The notes under the pieces are model-generated. The model ran no database searches. It was not told where the DNA came from and saw nothing but the letters and a program-made list of their open reading frames with translations. DNA of 64,000 bases from Dendrocalamus latiflorus. Its lineage: Eukaryota > Streptophyta > Magnoliopsida > Poales > Poaceae. Below are positions 10,376-21,839 of the stretch, piece after piece (position 1 is the stretch's first letter; the number at the start of each line of letters is the position of its first letter). The translations under genes and the position numbers were made by a program. Where the stretch lies: assembly GCA_017311315.1 (NCBI GenBank), contig CM029658.1, positions 28,258,629-28,322,628 of the forward strand, given 5' to 3'.

Positions 10376-12834
10376 TGATGTGCATCATATTTGCAGTATA
10401 TTTTATGAAATTAATTATCCTGTTGCTAGTAGCTTGAATTGGCCTTAATTTCATCAATTATACATAAACTTGCCCTCATTTTGCTACAGTTTACAGTGTT
10501 TGCACTTTCCTTGCAGGTCGGCGCGAAATAGGCGCAAACTCCACAGAAATCAGCATGGGATGAGCTAGAGTTGTAAAATAGCCAAAGAGGAAGGACTAGA
10601 GTGCAAAAGAGTCAGCAAAACCCTAACCGTGCCCAGCACCCGTGCATTGGAAACCCTAGGGGGCGCCGCTGGTATAAAAAGCCGAGCAACTCTTGACCAG
10701 GGAGGCCGGAGACCACATATCAAACCCTAGCCGCAATTGCCCTTTGGCCGAACCAATCCACCCTGCCGTTTCTTCTTCTCCACCACAACCTGCCGTCACC
10801 CATCCTCTTCCACCTCCAAGACCCAGCCGCACTACTCATCTCCTCCAGAGCCTCGACGATCTCCACCTCTCCACTGGCCAAAAACCCTCACGCCTCCACC
10901 GCGCCGCACCTCTCCTCACCGAGCAGCCACCACCCATCCTCTTCCCATCTCCAACACCCTAAACATGCAGCCTCCCTAGCCTCTTCCCAGATCTCATCCG
11001 CTCGCCTCCCCTCTCCCGAGCACCTCCACCCGCCACGCCTACACCTTCTACCGGGCGGATCTGCTACATCAACATCTGAAGCTCACGGATCTGCCCCTTC
11101 CACGCCCAGATCTGCCCTCACTGAGCCTGGATCTACGAGTTCCTCGACTTCTTCGGCTTGGATCTGCTTCCTCTACGGTGGCCAGCGCGGATCTGCTTCC
11201 TCTTCTTCCTCTACGCACAGATCTGCTACTCTACCTCTGCTTCCCTACTGCCTGCATCCTCTACGGCGTCTTCTACCCGGATCTGCTTACCCTACTACAT
11301 CTACGGTTGATCTGCTACTTCTACACGGCTACTCCTTCGGATTCTGCATCAGATCTGCTTCCTACTGCCTGCGTCCACTACATACTGTCTTCCACAACGA
11401 TCTGCATATTTCATGGGTTGTATTAATTCTGATCTTTGATATTGTTATGTGAAGGCCTTTCTTGAGATGCTTGGGTGCTAAATCTGTGAAGTGAATGTAG
11501 TACTAAGTAGATCTGATTACTTGGATGTGCTTGTTCTATTTTTGCTATGCCTGAGATGTTTATGGTTGGATCTGTTATGTGCATGTGCTCCATATTTCAG
11601 ATCTGGATATAAAGTGCATTTTCATTGTTCTTGCGCACGTGAGCTGATTATGTTGAGCATTTCTTCATGTTAGTCTTATATCTCTTGCTGGATAGTCACT
11701 AGTTACTCTTAAGTCTGATGCTTCATCTTGTAGGTATTTTTCTTGTTATGTCATTGATATCAGCTTTCATGCTAGAGTAGATTCTTTTATTTAGAGTTTT
11801 TATTGTGCATGCAGTTCTGTTAATCTCTGTTAGAATTAGATTTCATGCTTTTTAATGTCATTCCTAAGTTAGGTTACTTTCGTATACCTGCAGTAGAATA
11901 GTTTGCGTGGTGAATGTTTGTCTTTATCTTTATCTGGTAGTTGAATGTTTGATTGCTGGATTAGAAGGGTTGGGATGGTAGTTTTAGCTTTATCTTTTCC
12001 TCTCGTTAGTTCCCTGTGCTTCATTCTCGCCTCTGTCTCTCTGTTCTTCTCTTTCCCGTTAGCTCTTTCCTCTTTCTCGCAAGCACGCCTTCTTTAGTTC
12101 TTTCTCTGTCCTTCTCTCGGTAAAGCGATTTCTTAGTCTCAGTCTCCTCTTCTCTCTTACTTGCTAGTTTTTAATTTCTTACCCCTTTCTTTCTTCTCTT
12201 CTTTCCTCTAGACTCTTCTGCTACTCCAGTAGTTTTCTGTAGGTTTTCTTTCCCTTGCTAGTAGCCTGAGTTTTCTTCTTATTTCTTTTCTTTCCCTCTT
12301 TCCCTTAGTTCATCCCTCTGTATATCTCTCGGTAAGGTTTGGTTCTTCAATCTTCTCTCATCCTTCCCCTCTATTCCAGTTTAGTTCTTAGTTTTCTTTC
12401 CTTCTTAGTCTTTTCGTTCTTTCCCTCTTTTCTCCAGACTCTCTCTCTCTCCTAGCTCCTTCTGTTAGTCTTTCCCTTCTCTTCTCTGTTCTTGCTTCCC
12501 CCTCGTTCTACCTCTTTTATTTCTGGTTAGTCTCCCTTCTGTCTACCTCTTAGTAGGGTTAGTTTCTCTGTTCTTATTCTCTTTTCCCGGCCTCCCTCTT
12601 TAGTTCACAGCACCTTTATCCCTTTCTTTCTCATTCTTCTTCTCCTAGGCATACCTGATCACCAGCCTTTTAGTTTCTATAGGTTTAGCAATCAGTCTTA
12701 GACTCCCAGTTTGTGCGATTTAGCTTTAGTTTAGTGTCCTATCACCGGTACTCTAGTCCCTGTGGAGAACACGACTCTCGCTGCTATCATAGCGGCAGCC
12801 CGTTCACTTGCGGGTGTGCAGTTTTGCACAATCA
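10376..12834 (+). mobile_element. Long gypsy-type solo LTR nested in the copia LTR
   Basis: Starts TGATGTGCATCATATTTG and ends TTTTGCACAATCA, with perfect 5-bp direct repeats GTAGT at 10371-10375 and 12835-12839. The length is 2459 bp. It has a TATA box at 10673 and a long pyrimidine-rich R/U5 region from about 11990 to 12640. Near its end, AGTCCCTGTGGAGAACACGA resembles the 3' part of several grass Ty3/gypsy LTRs. There is no gag or pol, so it is a solo LTR. Confidence 0.8.
10673..10680 (+). promoter_or_regulatory. TATA box of the gypsy solo LTR
   Basis: TATAAAAA in the context CTGGTATAAAAAGCCGAG, about 300 bp into the LTR. It is the likely U3/R boundary promoter of the original retrotransposon. 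A transcript from here would read a proline/serine-rich low-complexity stretch with no recognised protein. Confidence 0.5.
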
Positions 12835-13222
12835 GTAGTCGAAGGAGTTGGAGTCTGCAGTCGAAGCCTCGAGTGTGCTTAGTTACGAGAACGTACAACA
12901 CAACGTGAATGTGGTTGTAATTTTCGTCAGCTGAAGTTACGAATACGTGGTTGGAGCTAGAAGACGTGGTCGGAGCAAACACGATGTGGTCGTAGTCATC
13001 TTTAAAGTGGTCGTAAATCGGTTTTATATGTGGTCGTAACGACTGCAGGATGATCTAAACTCAACATTGATCTTACTAAATACATACATGCATATACATG
13101 ATAAGTATTCCGATCCATAGATATTCCGTGCTTGATAAAAAATTAAGCACAAGAACGATATATACGTAATATCTATGATTTATTAACTGCACGGCACCAT
13201 CGCAACAAACACAAGTGATCCA

Positions 13223-14685
13223 TCAATCAGTACATGTGTTATTGCTCGAAATAAGCTCCCATATCATAGCAGTAGTGCTGCTTGTACCAGTAAAAGCGCC
13301 GAATGACGATGCTGCGGCGGCCAACTCATCATCTCCAGGAGCAGCAGTGTCGTCGCAGGTGTTGGTGTAGCAACGACGACCATAGAACATCACGTCGTCG
13401 CCATGCCCATCAAGCTCCAACGCCATCTGCAGGTCGCTCGCCGTCACATATGGAAATGATCCGTCGAGAATATCACCGAGATGCACCGGCACGCCGCCGT
13501 CTTCATCAGCGGCTGGCGCCTGATGATCACGGGGGGAATCGGTGGAGGGCACGTCCTCGTGCTTGATGATACTGGTATTTGATGCTGCTTGTTGTCGTCG
13601 TTCCTGCGTGCACGTGTGGTCCGCGATGTAGGTTATCTCGAGCATGGACGGGTCTGCCTCCAACTGCTGCACCTGCCTCGTCGCCGGGCACATCTGATCG
13701 TACTTGTGCTTCTTGCACCTGAAGTAGCTCCTGCGTTCATTTGCAAAGCCAACAAGCTTATTGATAAGCGTGCGTGCTGATCAGACAATTGATATAACAC
13801 ATCATCATCCATCCAATGCATGCATGTAGTTAGGCTAGCCCTCATCTAATCCCTAGCTAGCTATATATGATGTGAAGTGATGATAATGGATGCATGGAGC
13901 ATCCCAATCCCAACAATTACCTAGCTAATTCGATCATGTGTCGATTTGTTGTATATATTTTATCAATAAAATTCAGTACTATAACTAGGAAGATATATAT
14001 AAATATGCCAAGGACAAGAACGTCGATCTCCCTCAGGCATCAACGAGGACAGGCATGCACATAATATGCATGGCTTAGTCAAGAACTAATTAACCAATTT
14101 CCCAAAAAAATATTAAAACAAAAGTTAAGAATCAAAGTGTACCTAGGGTATTTGGCAGCAAAGATTTCTTTTTGGCCATACTTCCTCCATGAGTAGCCGT
14201 CATCCATGCTGCTCCTCAATTCCTTCCTGCATCCCTCCGACAGCTGAGTCCTGCCAGGCCATGCATGGTGAGCGCGCGGATCGATTATATGCAGTATATA
14301 CACGATCGATCGCTATGGAGAATAGGTACCTTCTTTTGTAGGCGCTCCCACTCCCACGGCGTGCCGGTGCCGGGAGCACCGCCAGCTGCTTGGCGCCGTC
14401 ATGGTCGGCCGTTGATGGTGACCAACGGCCGGTGGATTGGGATTGCAGCAGCAGCTTGATCGCTCGAGACAGGGACTCAGCGATCCCCTCCACCAGAGCC
14501 GGCAGAGCTCCTGCAGGCAGAGGCAGAGGATCCATGGACGTCGACGACTGGTCCAGCTGCAGATAGGCCTTGAGCTCGTTCGCCAACCGCTGCGCTTCCA
14601 TCAGGCTCTCCATTAGCAGCTGCAGCGTTACTACTGGCCTATCTGAAGAAACATCATCGTTCAGTGTCTTCTTGTTGCTCCCCAT
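13223..14685 (-). CDS. Group III WRKY transcription factor, 3 exons
   Basis: A plant nuclear DNA-binding protein that recognises W-box (TTGAC) promoters, typically in defence and stress signalling. The minus-strand model is exon 1 14685-14330, exon 2 14250-14143 and exon 3 13730-13223, with GT-AG introns of 79 and 412 bp, giving 323 residues. The second intron splits the arginine codon after KYP, the conserved WRKY-domain position. Exon 1 (MGSNKK start) has the group III N-terminal helix (VVTLQLLMESLMEAQRLANE). Exon 2 holds DDGYSWRKYGQKEIFAAKYP. Exon 3 starts SYFRCKKHKYDQMCPATRQV and has a 23-residue gap to HTC, the C2HC zinc finger. The first cysteine pair is spaced by eight residues where group III normally has seven. 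The C-terminus is acidic with serine/threonine stretches, as in an activation domain. All junctions keep the frame, so it looks intact. No exact orthologue is named. Confidence 0.92.
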
Positions 14686-14777
14686 CGATCGGTCCCTAAT
14701 TTGCTACCAAGCTAATTAAATTAATACTGGATCGATCGATGATCTACGCACGTACTCTCAGTTAACTGGTTGGTGTG

Positions 14778-14790
14778 TATATATATATAT
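14778..14790 (-). promoter_or_regulatory. Probable TATA box of the WRKY gene
   Basis: A TATATATATATAT stretch lies about 95 bp upstream of the WRKY start codon, a normal distance for a grass TATA box with a short leader. TA-rich tracts are common here, so the call rests on position. Confidence 0.5.
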
Positions 14791-15652
14791 CCCAAGGATC
14801 GACGAAGCATCGCAGAAATTAATGGCGATCAAAATGCTGCTATACAAAAGCAGTGTGTACGTACTGTATTGTGACGGTAGTGGCGGCAAGATGCTGACAA
14901 AAGCGTAGCTGACGTACTACGTCGCAGCAAGCATCCAGATGCCGATTTGCTAGCTAAGCTACTTAACTAATTACACTATGATCACTGCGTAATTAATCTT
15001 CGGATTGGAGTAGTAAACCTTACTCTCTACTCGATCCTTAGAATTAATTAATCGGGCATTAGTCACCGCGGATGATTGCTGCCGATGCAATAGTGCATAT
15101 TCACGAGCATAAGATTCTTCTCGATCCTCTGATGGCCGGTCAATTCTCTGTGGTGCTGCTGGCTGCTTCTAGAATTACTAGTTAGTAGAGTACTAGCCAG
15201 TCTAGCCATATATGGTGACTAATTAACGTAACTGACTATCGATCGCACCATGCATATATCCGTGAAGTTAAGTGACCGATCGACTGGAACACATGCACAT
15301 GCATGGGATCAAATCAAATCCCAATTCGACCGACTAAATGCCCAAATTTTCCTTGGCATCTACTTCTACTTCCATCTACTACAAACCAGCAATTCTTGTG
15401 GGGTATGGCACGACTACTAGCTAGTGGGAAAATAAGGGCCTCGTGGGAAGCATGCGCTACCTTCTCTTGATTGGATTCATACTCTTCTCTGGTCATGGAA
15501 AAATGTCTCTTTGGAATATATGCAGTCAAACTTTATTAATTTTGATCAAAGATATTATCTAAAACATATAATTTACATATATAAAAAATGATATGAGTGC
15601 ATTTGTCATAAAATACTTTTATAATATTGCATTTTTACAAGTTTTTTAAAAA
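14791..15652. other. Upstream region of the WRKY gene
   Basis: No ORF or repeat is supported. It contains scattered GATCGATC and CATGCATG (RY-like) palindromes, and TTGAC cores on the gene strand (for example the complement of GTCAAAC at about 15525), which are possible WRKY self-regulation sites. A 5-mer has little weight alone. It ends at CATAT (15653-15657), the left target duplication of the large LTR element. Confidence 0.4.
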
Positions 15653-15657
15653 CATAT

Positions 15658-16058
<401 letters not shown>

Positions 16059-16939
16059 GGAGCCTCTCATGGTGAAGGGCTTCACAGGGCCGAAGCCATG
16101 TCGCCGAGTCCTTTAGCCCCCTCTGTCCCCGCGGCCTGTGAACATTTCCAAACTTGACCCGGGGCTGCGCTGTAGCCGAAGCAGACGTGTACGCTCCGGC
16201 CTTCACCCTTCGAACGGATGGCAGCGGAGCTGGCGCTTAGCCGAAGTAGACGCGCGCCAGGGGTGTTGCGCTGGCACAGGTAAGTGTGGCGGGCCCCTGA
16301 GCCGCCGCTTGAGCCTTAAGCGATAAGGGACGTGCTGCAACGCTCGCTCTTCCGGCTGTCCACGTGGTGAAGCGTGCTTGGCGCAGTGCGGGCCGTGAGG
16401 CGTCGTGACCATTAATGTGACGGCGGACTCCCGGTATTTGGACTTCTGCCGATTGGACTTCCGCCGGTTGGCTTACCTGCTGCTGGGGTATATATACGGC
16501 GCTGGTGTGGCGTTGTTCCTGCATGTATTTTGGTAGAATCTGCTCCCATAAAATGGGCACCTTTCGTGCATCAGCATTTCCTAGTGCCGCTGGGCGGCTT
16601 GGGGAATGTTGATGTACAGATGGTGGTCCATTTTTCTTGGGAGCTTGGTCAGCGTCAGTGCTCAGTGGCCAGCCGCGCGTGCTGCCTTCGCGCTACGTTT
16701 CCGCATACGATAGCAAGGTTTGCCCTGTTCTCCTTAGCAGACCTACCTACAGCCGGTGTTCCTTATGGAGCCCGCCCGCATCGCTTTGAAAAAATGCCAA
16801 TGCACTGTAGGTGGCCTGTTAAGGAGAACGAGGCAGACTGTGCGGCTCACCGTTATTCCCCGGCGCGGGGCCGAGACGGGCGGCCAAGTACCTTAGCCAG
16901 AGCGAGGACCCGCCGGTATCAAGGTGCCGACATCGACAC
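16059..16939. other. Region inside the LTR element next to the 3' LTR
   Basis: GC-rich untranslated-like sequence with one degenerate unit of the 65-bp repeat at about 16170-16260. A TATATATACGG at about 16490 could be a promoter. No polypurine tract adjacent to the LTR is convincing (the minus strand reads ATGAGAGGCTCC before TGTCG). A plus-strand frame at 16530-17096 runs into the repeat array and is not supported. Confidence 0.5.
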
Positions 16940-17868
16940 AGCGGGAATGGCGCCAAGTCGGGGTAGACGCGCGCGCTCCGTCCCCTACCCTTCGAACGGG
17001 TGGCAGCGGAGCTGGCGCATAGCCGAAGTAGACGCGCGCGCTCCGTCCCCTACCCTTCGAACGGGTGGCAGCGGAGCTGGTGCCCAGGCGAAGTAGACGC
17101 GCGCGCTCTGTCCCCTACCCTTCGAACGGGTGGCAGCGGAGCTGGTGCCCAGCCGAAGTAGACGCGCGCGCTCCGTCCCCTACCCTTCGAATGGGTGGCA
17201 GCGGAGCTGGTGCCCAGGCGAAGTAGACGCGCGCGCTCCGTCCCCTACCCTTCGAACGGGTGGCAGCGGAGCTGGCGCCCAGCCGAAGTAGACGCGCGCG
17301 CTCCGTCCCCTACCCTTCGAACGGGTGGCAGCGGAGCTGGCGCCCAGCCAAAGTAGACGCGCGCGCGCCGTCCTCTACCCTTCGAACGGGTGGCAGCGGA
17401 GCTGGTGCCCAGGCGAAGTAGACGCGCGCGCCCCGTCCCCTACCCTTCGAACGGGTGGCAGCGGAGCTGGTGCCTAGCCGAAGTAGACGCGCGCGCTCCG
17501 TCCCCTACCCTTCGAACGGGTGGCAGCGGAGCTGGTGCCCAGGCGAAGTAGACGCACGCGCTCTGTCCTCTACCCTTCGAACGGGTGGCAGCGGAGCTGG
17601 CGCCTAGCCGAAGTAGACGCGCGCGCTCCGTCCCCTACCCTTCGAACGGGTGGCAGCGGAGCTGGTGCCCAGAAGAAGTAGACGCGCGCGCTTCATCCCC
17701 TACCCTTCGAACGGGTGGCCGCGGAGCTGGCGCCTAGCCGAAGTAGACGCGCGCGCTCCGTCCCCTACCCTTCGAACGGGTGGCAGCGGAGCTGGCGCCT
17801 AGCCGAAGTAGACGCGCGCGCTCCGTCCCCTACCCTTCGAACGGGTGGCCGCGGAGCTGGCACCCTCG
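16940..17868 (+). repeat. 65-bp GC-rich tandem array, about 14 units
   Basis: Units recur every 65 bp (anchor CTCCGTCCCC at 16976, 17041, 17106 and so on to 17821). Conserved parts are CCCTTCGAACGGGTGGCAGC, with the palindrome TTCGAA, and GAAGTAGACGCGCGCGCTC. The length is not a multiple of three, so it is unlikely to be coding. It lies 0.6 kb upstream of the opposite-strand gene and could influence its promoter or be heterochromatic. Confidence 0.92.
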
Positions 17869-18445
17869 CCTTGCGAACACCGCCACGCGTGCGGTGACTT
17901 GGGTTCTCGCGATGCGGTCTTGCGCTGTAAAGGTTCCTGGAATCACGTCGGCCCCCGGTCTGCCCGAGTTAGGTTCCCGTACCGTGCGACCCGCCCTGAC
18001 GCGCACAGGGCACGTTGCGGCCTATGACTGGTGCGCGGCGGGATGTGGACGGTTGCGTGCTCGCGGCCGCTCCCCTCTTCCCTAGGCAAGGGGGACACGG
18101 GGCGGGCGATGAATGGCGCAGCGCCAAAGCTGTTGTGATCCCCTGGCCCATTAGTGCGCCTTTAATAGCGGCTAGGTAGCGTCGTGCTGTGACGGCCCTT
18201 GGCGCTTGTGGGCGTGGCCCTCCAGCTTTGGGTATGGGGCATTGCGCTGGACGGGCGCTTGTACAACTGCGGTCGCGTCCGACACGCGGATCGTTGCGAC
18301 GCTTCGGTAGCGGCGGTATGGGCGAGGTGGCTTGAAATAGTCCCCCCGTAACATCGTCCCCGCACCTTTACACCCTCTTTCCTGTCTGCTCCGCCCTCTA
18401 CACTTTCGCGATATCTTCACCGCTTCAATCTCTCCGTGGGAAGCG
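17869..18445. other. Upstream region of the opposite-strand gene
   Basis: GC-rich, no ORF supported. The last 100 bp are pyrimidine-rich (CACCCTCTTTCCTGTCTGC) and lead to the ATG at 18446, as in a plant leader. No clear TATA box is seen; TTGAAATAGTCC at about 18332 is the nearest AT-rich stretch. Confidence 0.4.
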
Positions 18446-21437
18446 ATGGCCTCCGGTGGCAAGCGCGGCCAGGCGGTTGGTGGCTCTGACATTCGCCGGC
18501 GGTTCTCGCTGTTGGAGGTGAAATACGCGCTCCAAGAGCGCGACCCGGCGGCGGCGGACAAGGAGTGGCTGGTGGCGGAGGAGGAGGGCACGTTCTCCCG
18601 CGAGCTAGGCCCCTCGCTCGTGACCGAGAAGATGACCCAAGGGCTTTTGCGCGCGGGGAAGTTGTCCGAGCGCCAGGAGGTACGATTGTCCGCCACCGAC
18701 GAGACGGAATCGCATCCCGAGAGGTTGGAGGCGGTCGTGTTCGTTGCCTTTTTCGACGCGGGGCTCCGCATCCCAGCAGCGGCTATCGTGGGCGACGTGC
18801 TGCGGACCTTCGGGCTGGAGCTGGCGCAACTGACTCCGAACGCCGTGGCCCGGCTCGTGGTGTACAGCTGGGCCTTGCGCTCGGGGGCGTGTTGGCCCAG
18901 CTCCTCGTTGTTCGCCTACCTTCACGAGGCACGATGCCAGCTCAAGGACCGGAAAGACGGAACACTGTCGAGCTTCGGTAGCGTCACCTTTATTCTTCGT
19001 CCGCCGTGCAAGAAGCTCTTCCCTGCGAACTCAACTCGCGGGAAGTGGGAGTCTCACTGGATGAAGCGGTGGTTCTACCACCGTGTGGAGAGCGGGAGCG
19101 GCCTTGAGTGCACAGGACAACCGATCGCGTTTAAGCCCTCGCCCGGCTGAACGCTCGATGATGAGGACCAGCGGAGGGTCCAGCGGCTCGTAGGCGTGGC
19201 CGCCCGCTTCAACATGCGCGACCTCGCCGAAGAGTACGTGATGTACGGCGTGGAACCGCTTGCGCGCGACTGGCGTCTTGCCGCCGAGTGGCGTCGAGAC
19301 GACAATGTTTCGCCATCGGTCTGCTTGCTGCCGCCGCCCGCCGGTCTTCGTAAGCCTCGATCACGTCTCTCCTTTTTCACGTGAAATGCGTTATATGCTG
19401 ATGCTATTCTCCTTTGCTTCAGGGATTTGCTTGGAGGAGGCGGAGCAAGCCGCACGCGTATTCCTGGGGCCGTACACCGGCAGGGAGCATGAGCAGCGCG
19501 CGTCTGCTATCGCCGAGGCAGGGCTGGGGCGAATAAACCGCGTGTGCGAGGCCGTGGGCCTTGCCGTGCCGGACCGTGTCGCTCCAGACGACGGTGCAGC
19601 GAAGAAGAAGAAGACACCGTCTCGGAAGAGGGGCCGCAGCGGGGCGCCTGCCGCGCTTGACACGACAGCTGCTACTGCTGCTGCTAGTGCTCCCGAGGGC
19701 GCGGCGGACGCGGAGTCGGACTCGGCGAGGTATGCCGATTCAGGCTTGGGTGGCGCAGACGCCGAAGGCGAGGTATCTTTGGCGAGCATCCCGGACGGCG
19801 GGTTTGCCGCGAGCAGCCGGAGGGGGGAAGTCTCCCCGCCCGCCGAAATCACCGAGGCAGAACCCGGGCGGACCGGAGATGTCGAGGTGGAGCTTTCGAC
19901 TGTGGCCGCTGTGGCGCCGGAGGCGCCCTCCGCGGGGGCGCACGGAGCCGTGCTGCCTTTACCGACAGCAGCAGAGACCGAAGTGCCCCCCGTGACAACT
20001 GCCACCACGGAACGTTCGGCCCCGGGCGCGGCAGCCGCGGGGGCTTCCCTAACCGTGGCTGCGGGGGCGGTGTCGCTGCTGGCTGCCCCAGCTAAACGGC
20101 CGTGTGTGCGGCCGGAGCTCCACCGGACACCGCGGGGATTCGTCGTGGCCACAGGCATCAGAAGCTTGTGGGACTCCAGCGCAAGCGCCGGAGACCCTGC
20201 GGCATACGCGCCTTCTGCCCCCCTGGCCACACCGCCCGCCGCGCAGGGACAGCCGTCGTCTTCCCCGAACGCGGAGGCTTCTGCCCGCGGCGGGACCATT
20301 CCTTCTACTACCGAAGGTAGGGTGGCCAGCTTAATCTGGTGTATGACTTTATGCCTTGCGGTGCTCACCTGCCTCCCTGTTTGTAGCGTTGCTCATTCCG
20401 GAGGGGGAGCGCTTGGCAGAACACGGGACCTCCGCGTGCACAAGCCCCGCGGACTTCGTGCCGCCCCCGGAGACGCTGAGGGTGTGGCGCGGGATTGTGA
20501 ATGACGAGGCCACTAGCGTCGACCCGCAAGTGGTGCAGGCCTACGGGGCGGGGCGCCTCGAAGACGCCTTCGAGGTGTCTGGGGTGAGGGTAAGTACTTC
20601 ATACGACGACGCCTGGGCTGGCTGAGCTTGCTAAGTCTTTCCCTTCTGTAGACACTTGTGCTGGGGCAGGCCTTGCAAACGGCCTATGCTCGCGGCCGAA
20701 CGGCGCTCGAGGATAGGCTGCGGGCCGTCGAGGAGGAGCTACACGAAGCCTCTGGAGCCCGTTCTACCCAGGACGCCCGCATCCGCCAGCTGGAAGCGGA
20801 ATGCGCCGAAGCGAGGGCACACGCCGAGGGACTTGTTGCGTCCACGCGGGAGTCGGCCGCGGCAGCTGCTGAACAGAAGTTTGCGGCGGAGCGGGACGGG
20901 CTCCTGGAACAGGTCGCCTCGCTAGAGAAAGAAAAAGGCGAGCTTGCCTTGACTCTAGCGGAGCGTAACCAGACGCTTGGCGATGCCTCGGTGGTTGCGT
21001 GGGACGCCATGCAAGCGCTGGAGAGCCATCTTCAAGGGCTGGTAACTGAGGTGCCGGACCGCGCCTTTGGCCTGGAGGAGTTGTCTCGGACGCTCCGCTG
21101 GGTCGGGGATGCCGCCAACGTCGCGTACACGTCGGCATGTTTGGTGTGTGCACTCCTGCAGCACCGCGGTTGTACGCACGTCGCCGGGCTGGATGACCCC
21201 CAGCTGGAGATGCCTGGCGGGGCCGGAGTAATGTCCGGCGCCGTCCGCTCCGCTCGCCTTGCCCTCGGGCCCTTCTTTGATCGGATCTGGGCTTACGTCG
21301 GGCCAGAGGCTGCACGGATCGAGCTCCGGAAGTCGCTCTACGGGACGGGGAGCCTCGGCCAATTTCTGGACGGGGTCCCTCGACGCGACGAGGGCGACGC
21401 TGGGCCCTCCGAAGGCGTCGGGAACCCGCAGGTCTGA
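18446..21437 (+). pseudogene. Four-exon 'putative gypsy type transposon' gene, opposite strand, one premature stop
   Basis: The model is exons 18446-19349, 19423-20316, 20387-20589 and 20652-21437. Introns of 73, 70 and 62 bp all have GT-AG ends and keep the frame, giving 928 residues. A TGA at 19148 interrupts exon 1; the same frame continues open with LDDEDQRRVQRLVG, so it is a single nonsense change. Residues about 100-165 (FFDAGLRIP, LTPNAVARLVVYSWALRSG) match the plant domain Transposase_28 (PF04195, 'putative gypsy type transposon'), of unknown function. A basic stretch KKKKTPSRKRGRSG at about 361 could be a nuclear signal, followed by an alanine/proline/glutamate-rich linker. Exon 4 starts with a long predicted coiled coil (LRAVEEELHEA to LEKEKGELALTLAE). 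It lies opposite to gag-protease within the LTR element. It is probably a Tat-lineage accessory gene; no enzymatic role can be assigned. Confidence 0.8.
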
Positions 21438-21839
21438 CGCCGTGGTGCCTAGGTGTAGGCGTGTGTTGTACTGCTCCCTCTTTTTGCGAATGAAGTACAC
21501 ACTTGCTGCATGCATTCTGACTTTCGCCTATATCCCGGGCAGCTTCCTTGCTGGGGCCGGCTTCTTGCGGCCGACCTTTCAACCCGGCGACGCCTTCGAC
21601 GCTGGCGAAGGGCCGAAGAGTCGCTGAACTTTTGGGCGGGCCGGCCTTCTTCGAGCGAGGCCCCAACTTTAGCGCGTATTAAGGACGAACCCACGGGATA
21701 GCGGCTTAGAGCGGCAAGGATGTTGCCGGACCTTTTAGGATATGCGCTGTGTGTTGATGCCACCATTGGCGAAGTAGCTGCGCAAGGGTTCCTTAGAACG
21801 GCGCTTGCGGGGGCAGTCCTTGGCATCTCACCTTTTTAC
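21438..21839. other. 3' flank of the opposite-strand gene
   Basis: AATGAA at 21489 shortly after the stop could serve as a weak polyadenylation signal. Short frames here have no recognised domain. The region leads into the 53-bp array. Confidence 0.35.

Larger units (their letters stand above)
9962..13066 (+). mobile_element. Copia-type solo LTR, split by a gypsy solo LTR
   Basis: Starts TGTTAGAGTTAGTAATCG and ends GATCTAAACTCAACA. Flanks are TTGAC (9957-9961) and TTGAT (13067-13071), four of five matching. Excluding the nested LTR it is about 640 bp. A TATA-like GGTATAAAAAACAG lies at about 10077. The downstream half carries several copies of GTGGTCGTAA. A related LTR lies inverted at 51329-52208. 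No internal coding region remains, so it is a solo LTR left by recombination. Confidence 0.7.

Noticed and set aside
10693..10979. Proline/serine-rich ORFs after the TATA box of the gypsy solo LTR
   Set aside because: Low-complexity translation of LTR leader sequence; the region is bounded by target duplications of an LTR.
13303..13780. Plus-strand frames over the WRKY gene
   Set aside because: Shadows of exon 3 on the minus strand.
19391..20368. 325-codon minus-strand frame opposite the antisense gene
   Set aside because: It is a GC-rich shadow of exon 2 of the plus-strand gene. The plus strand has the splice sites and frame continuity.
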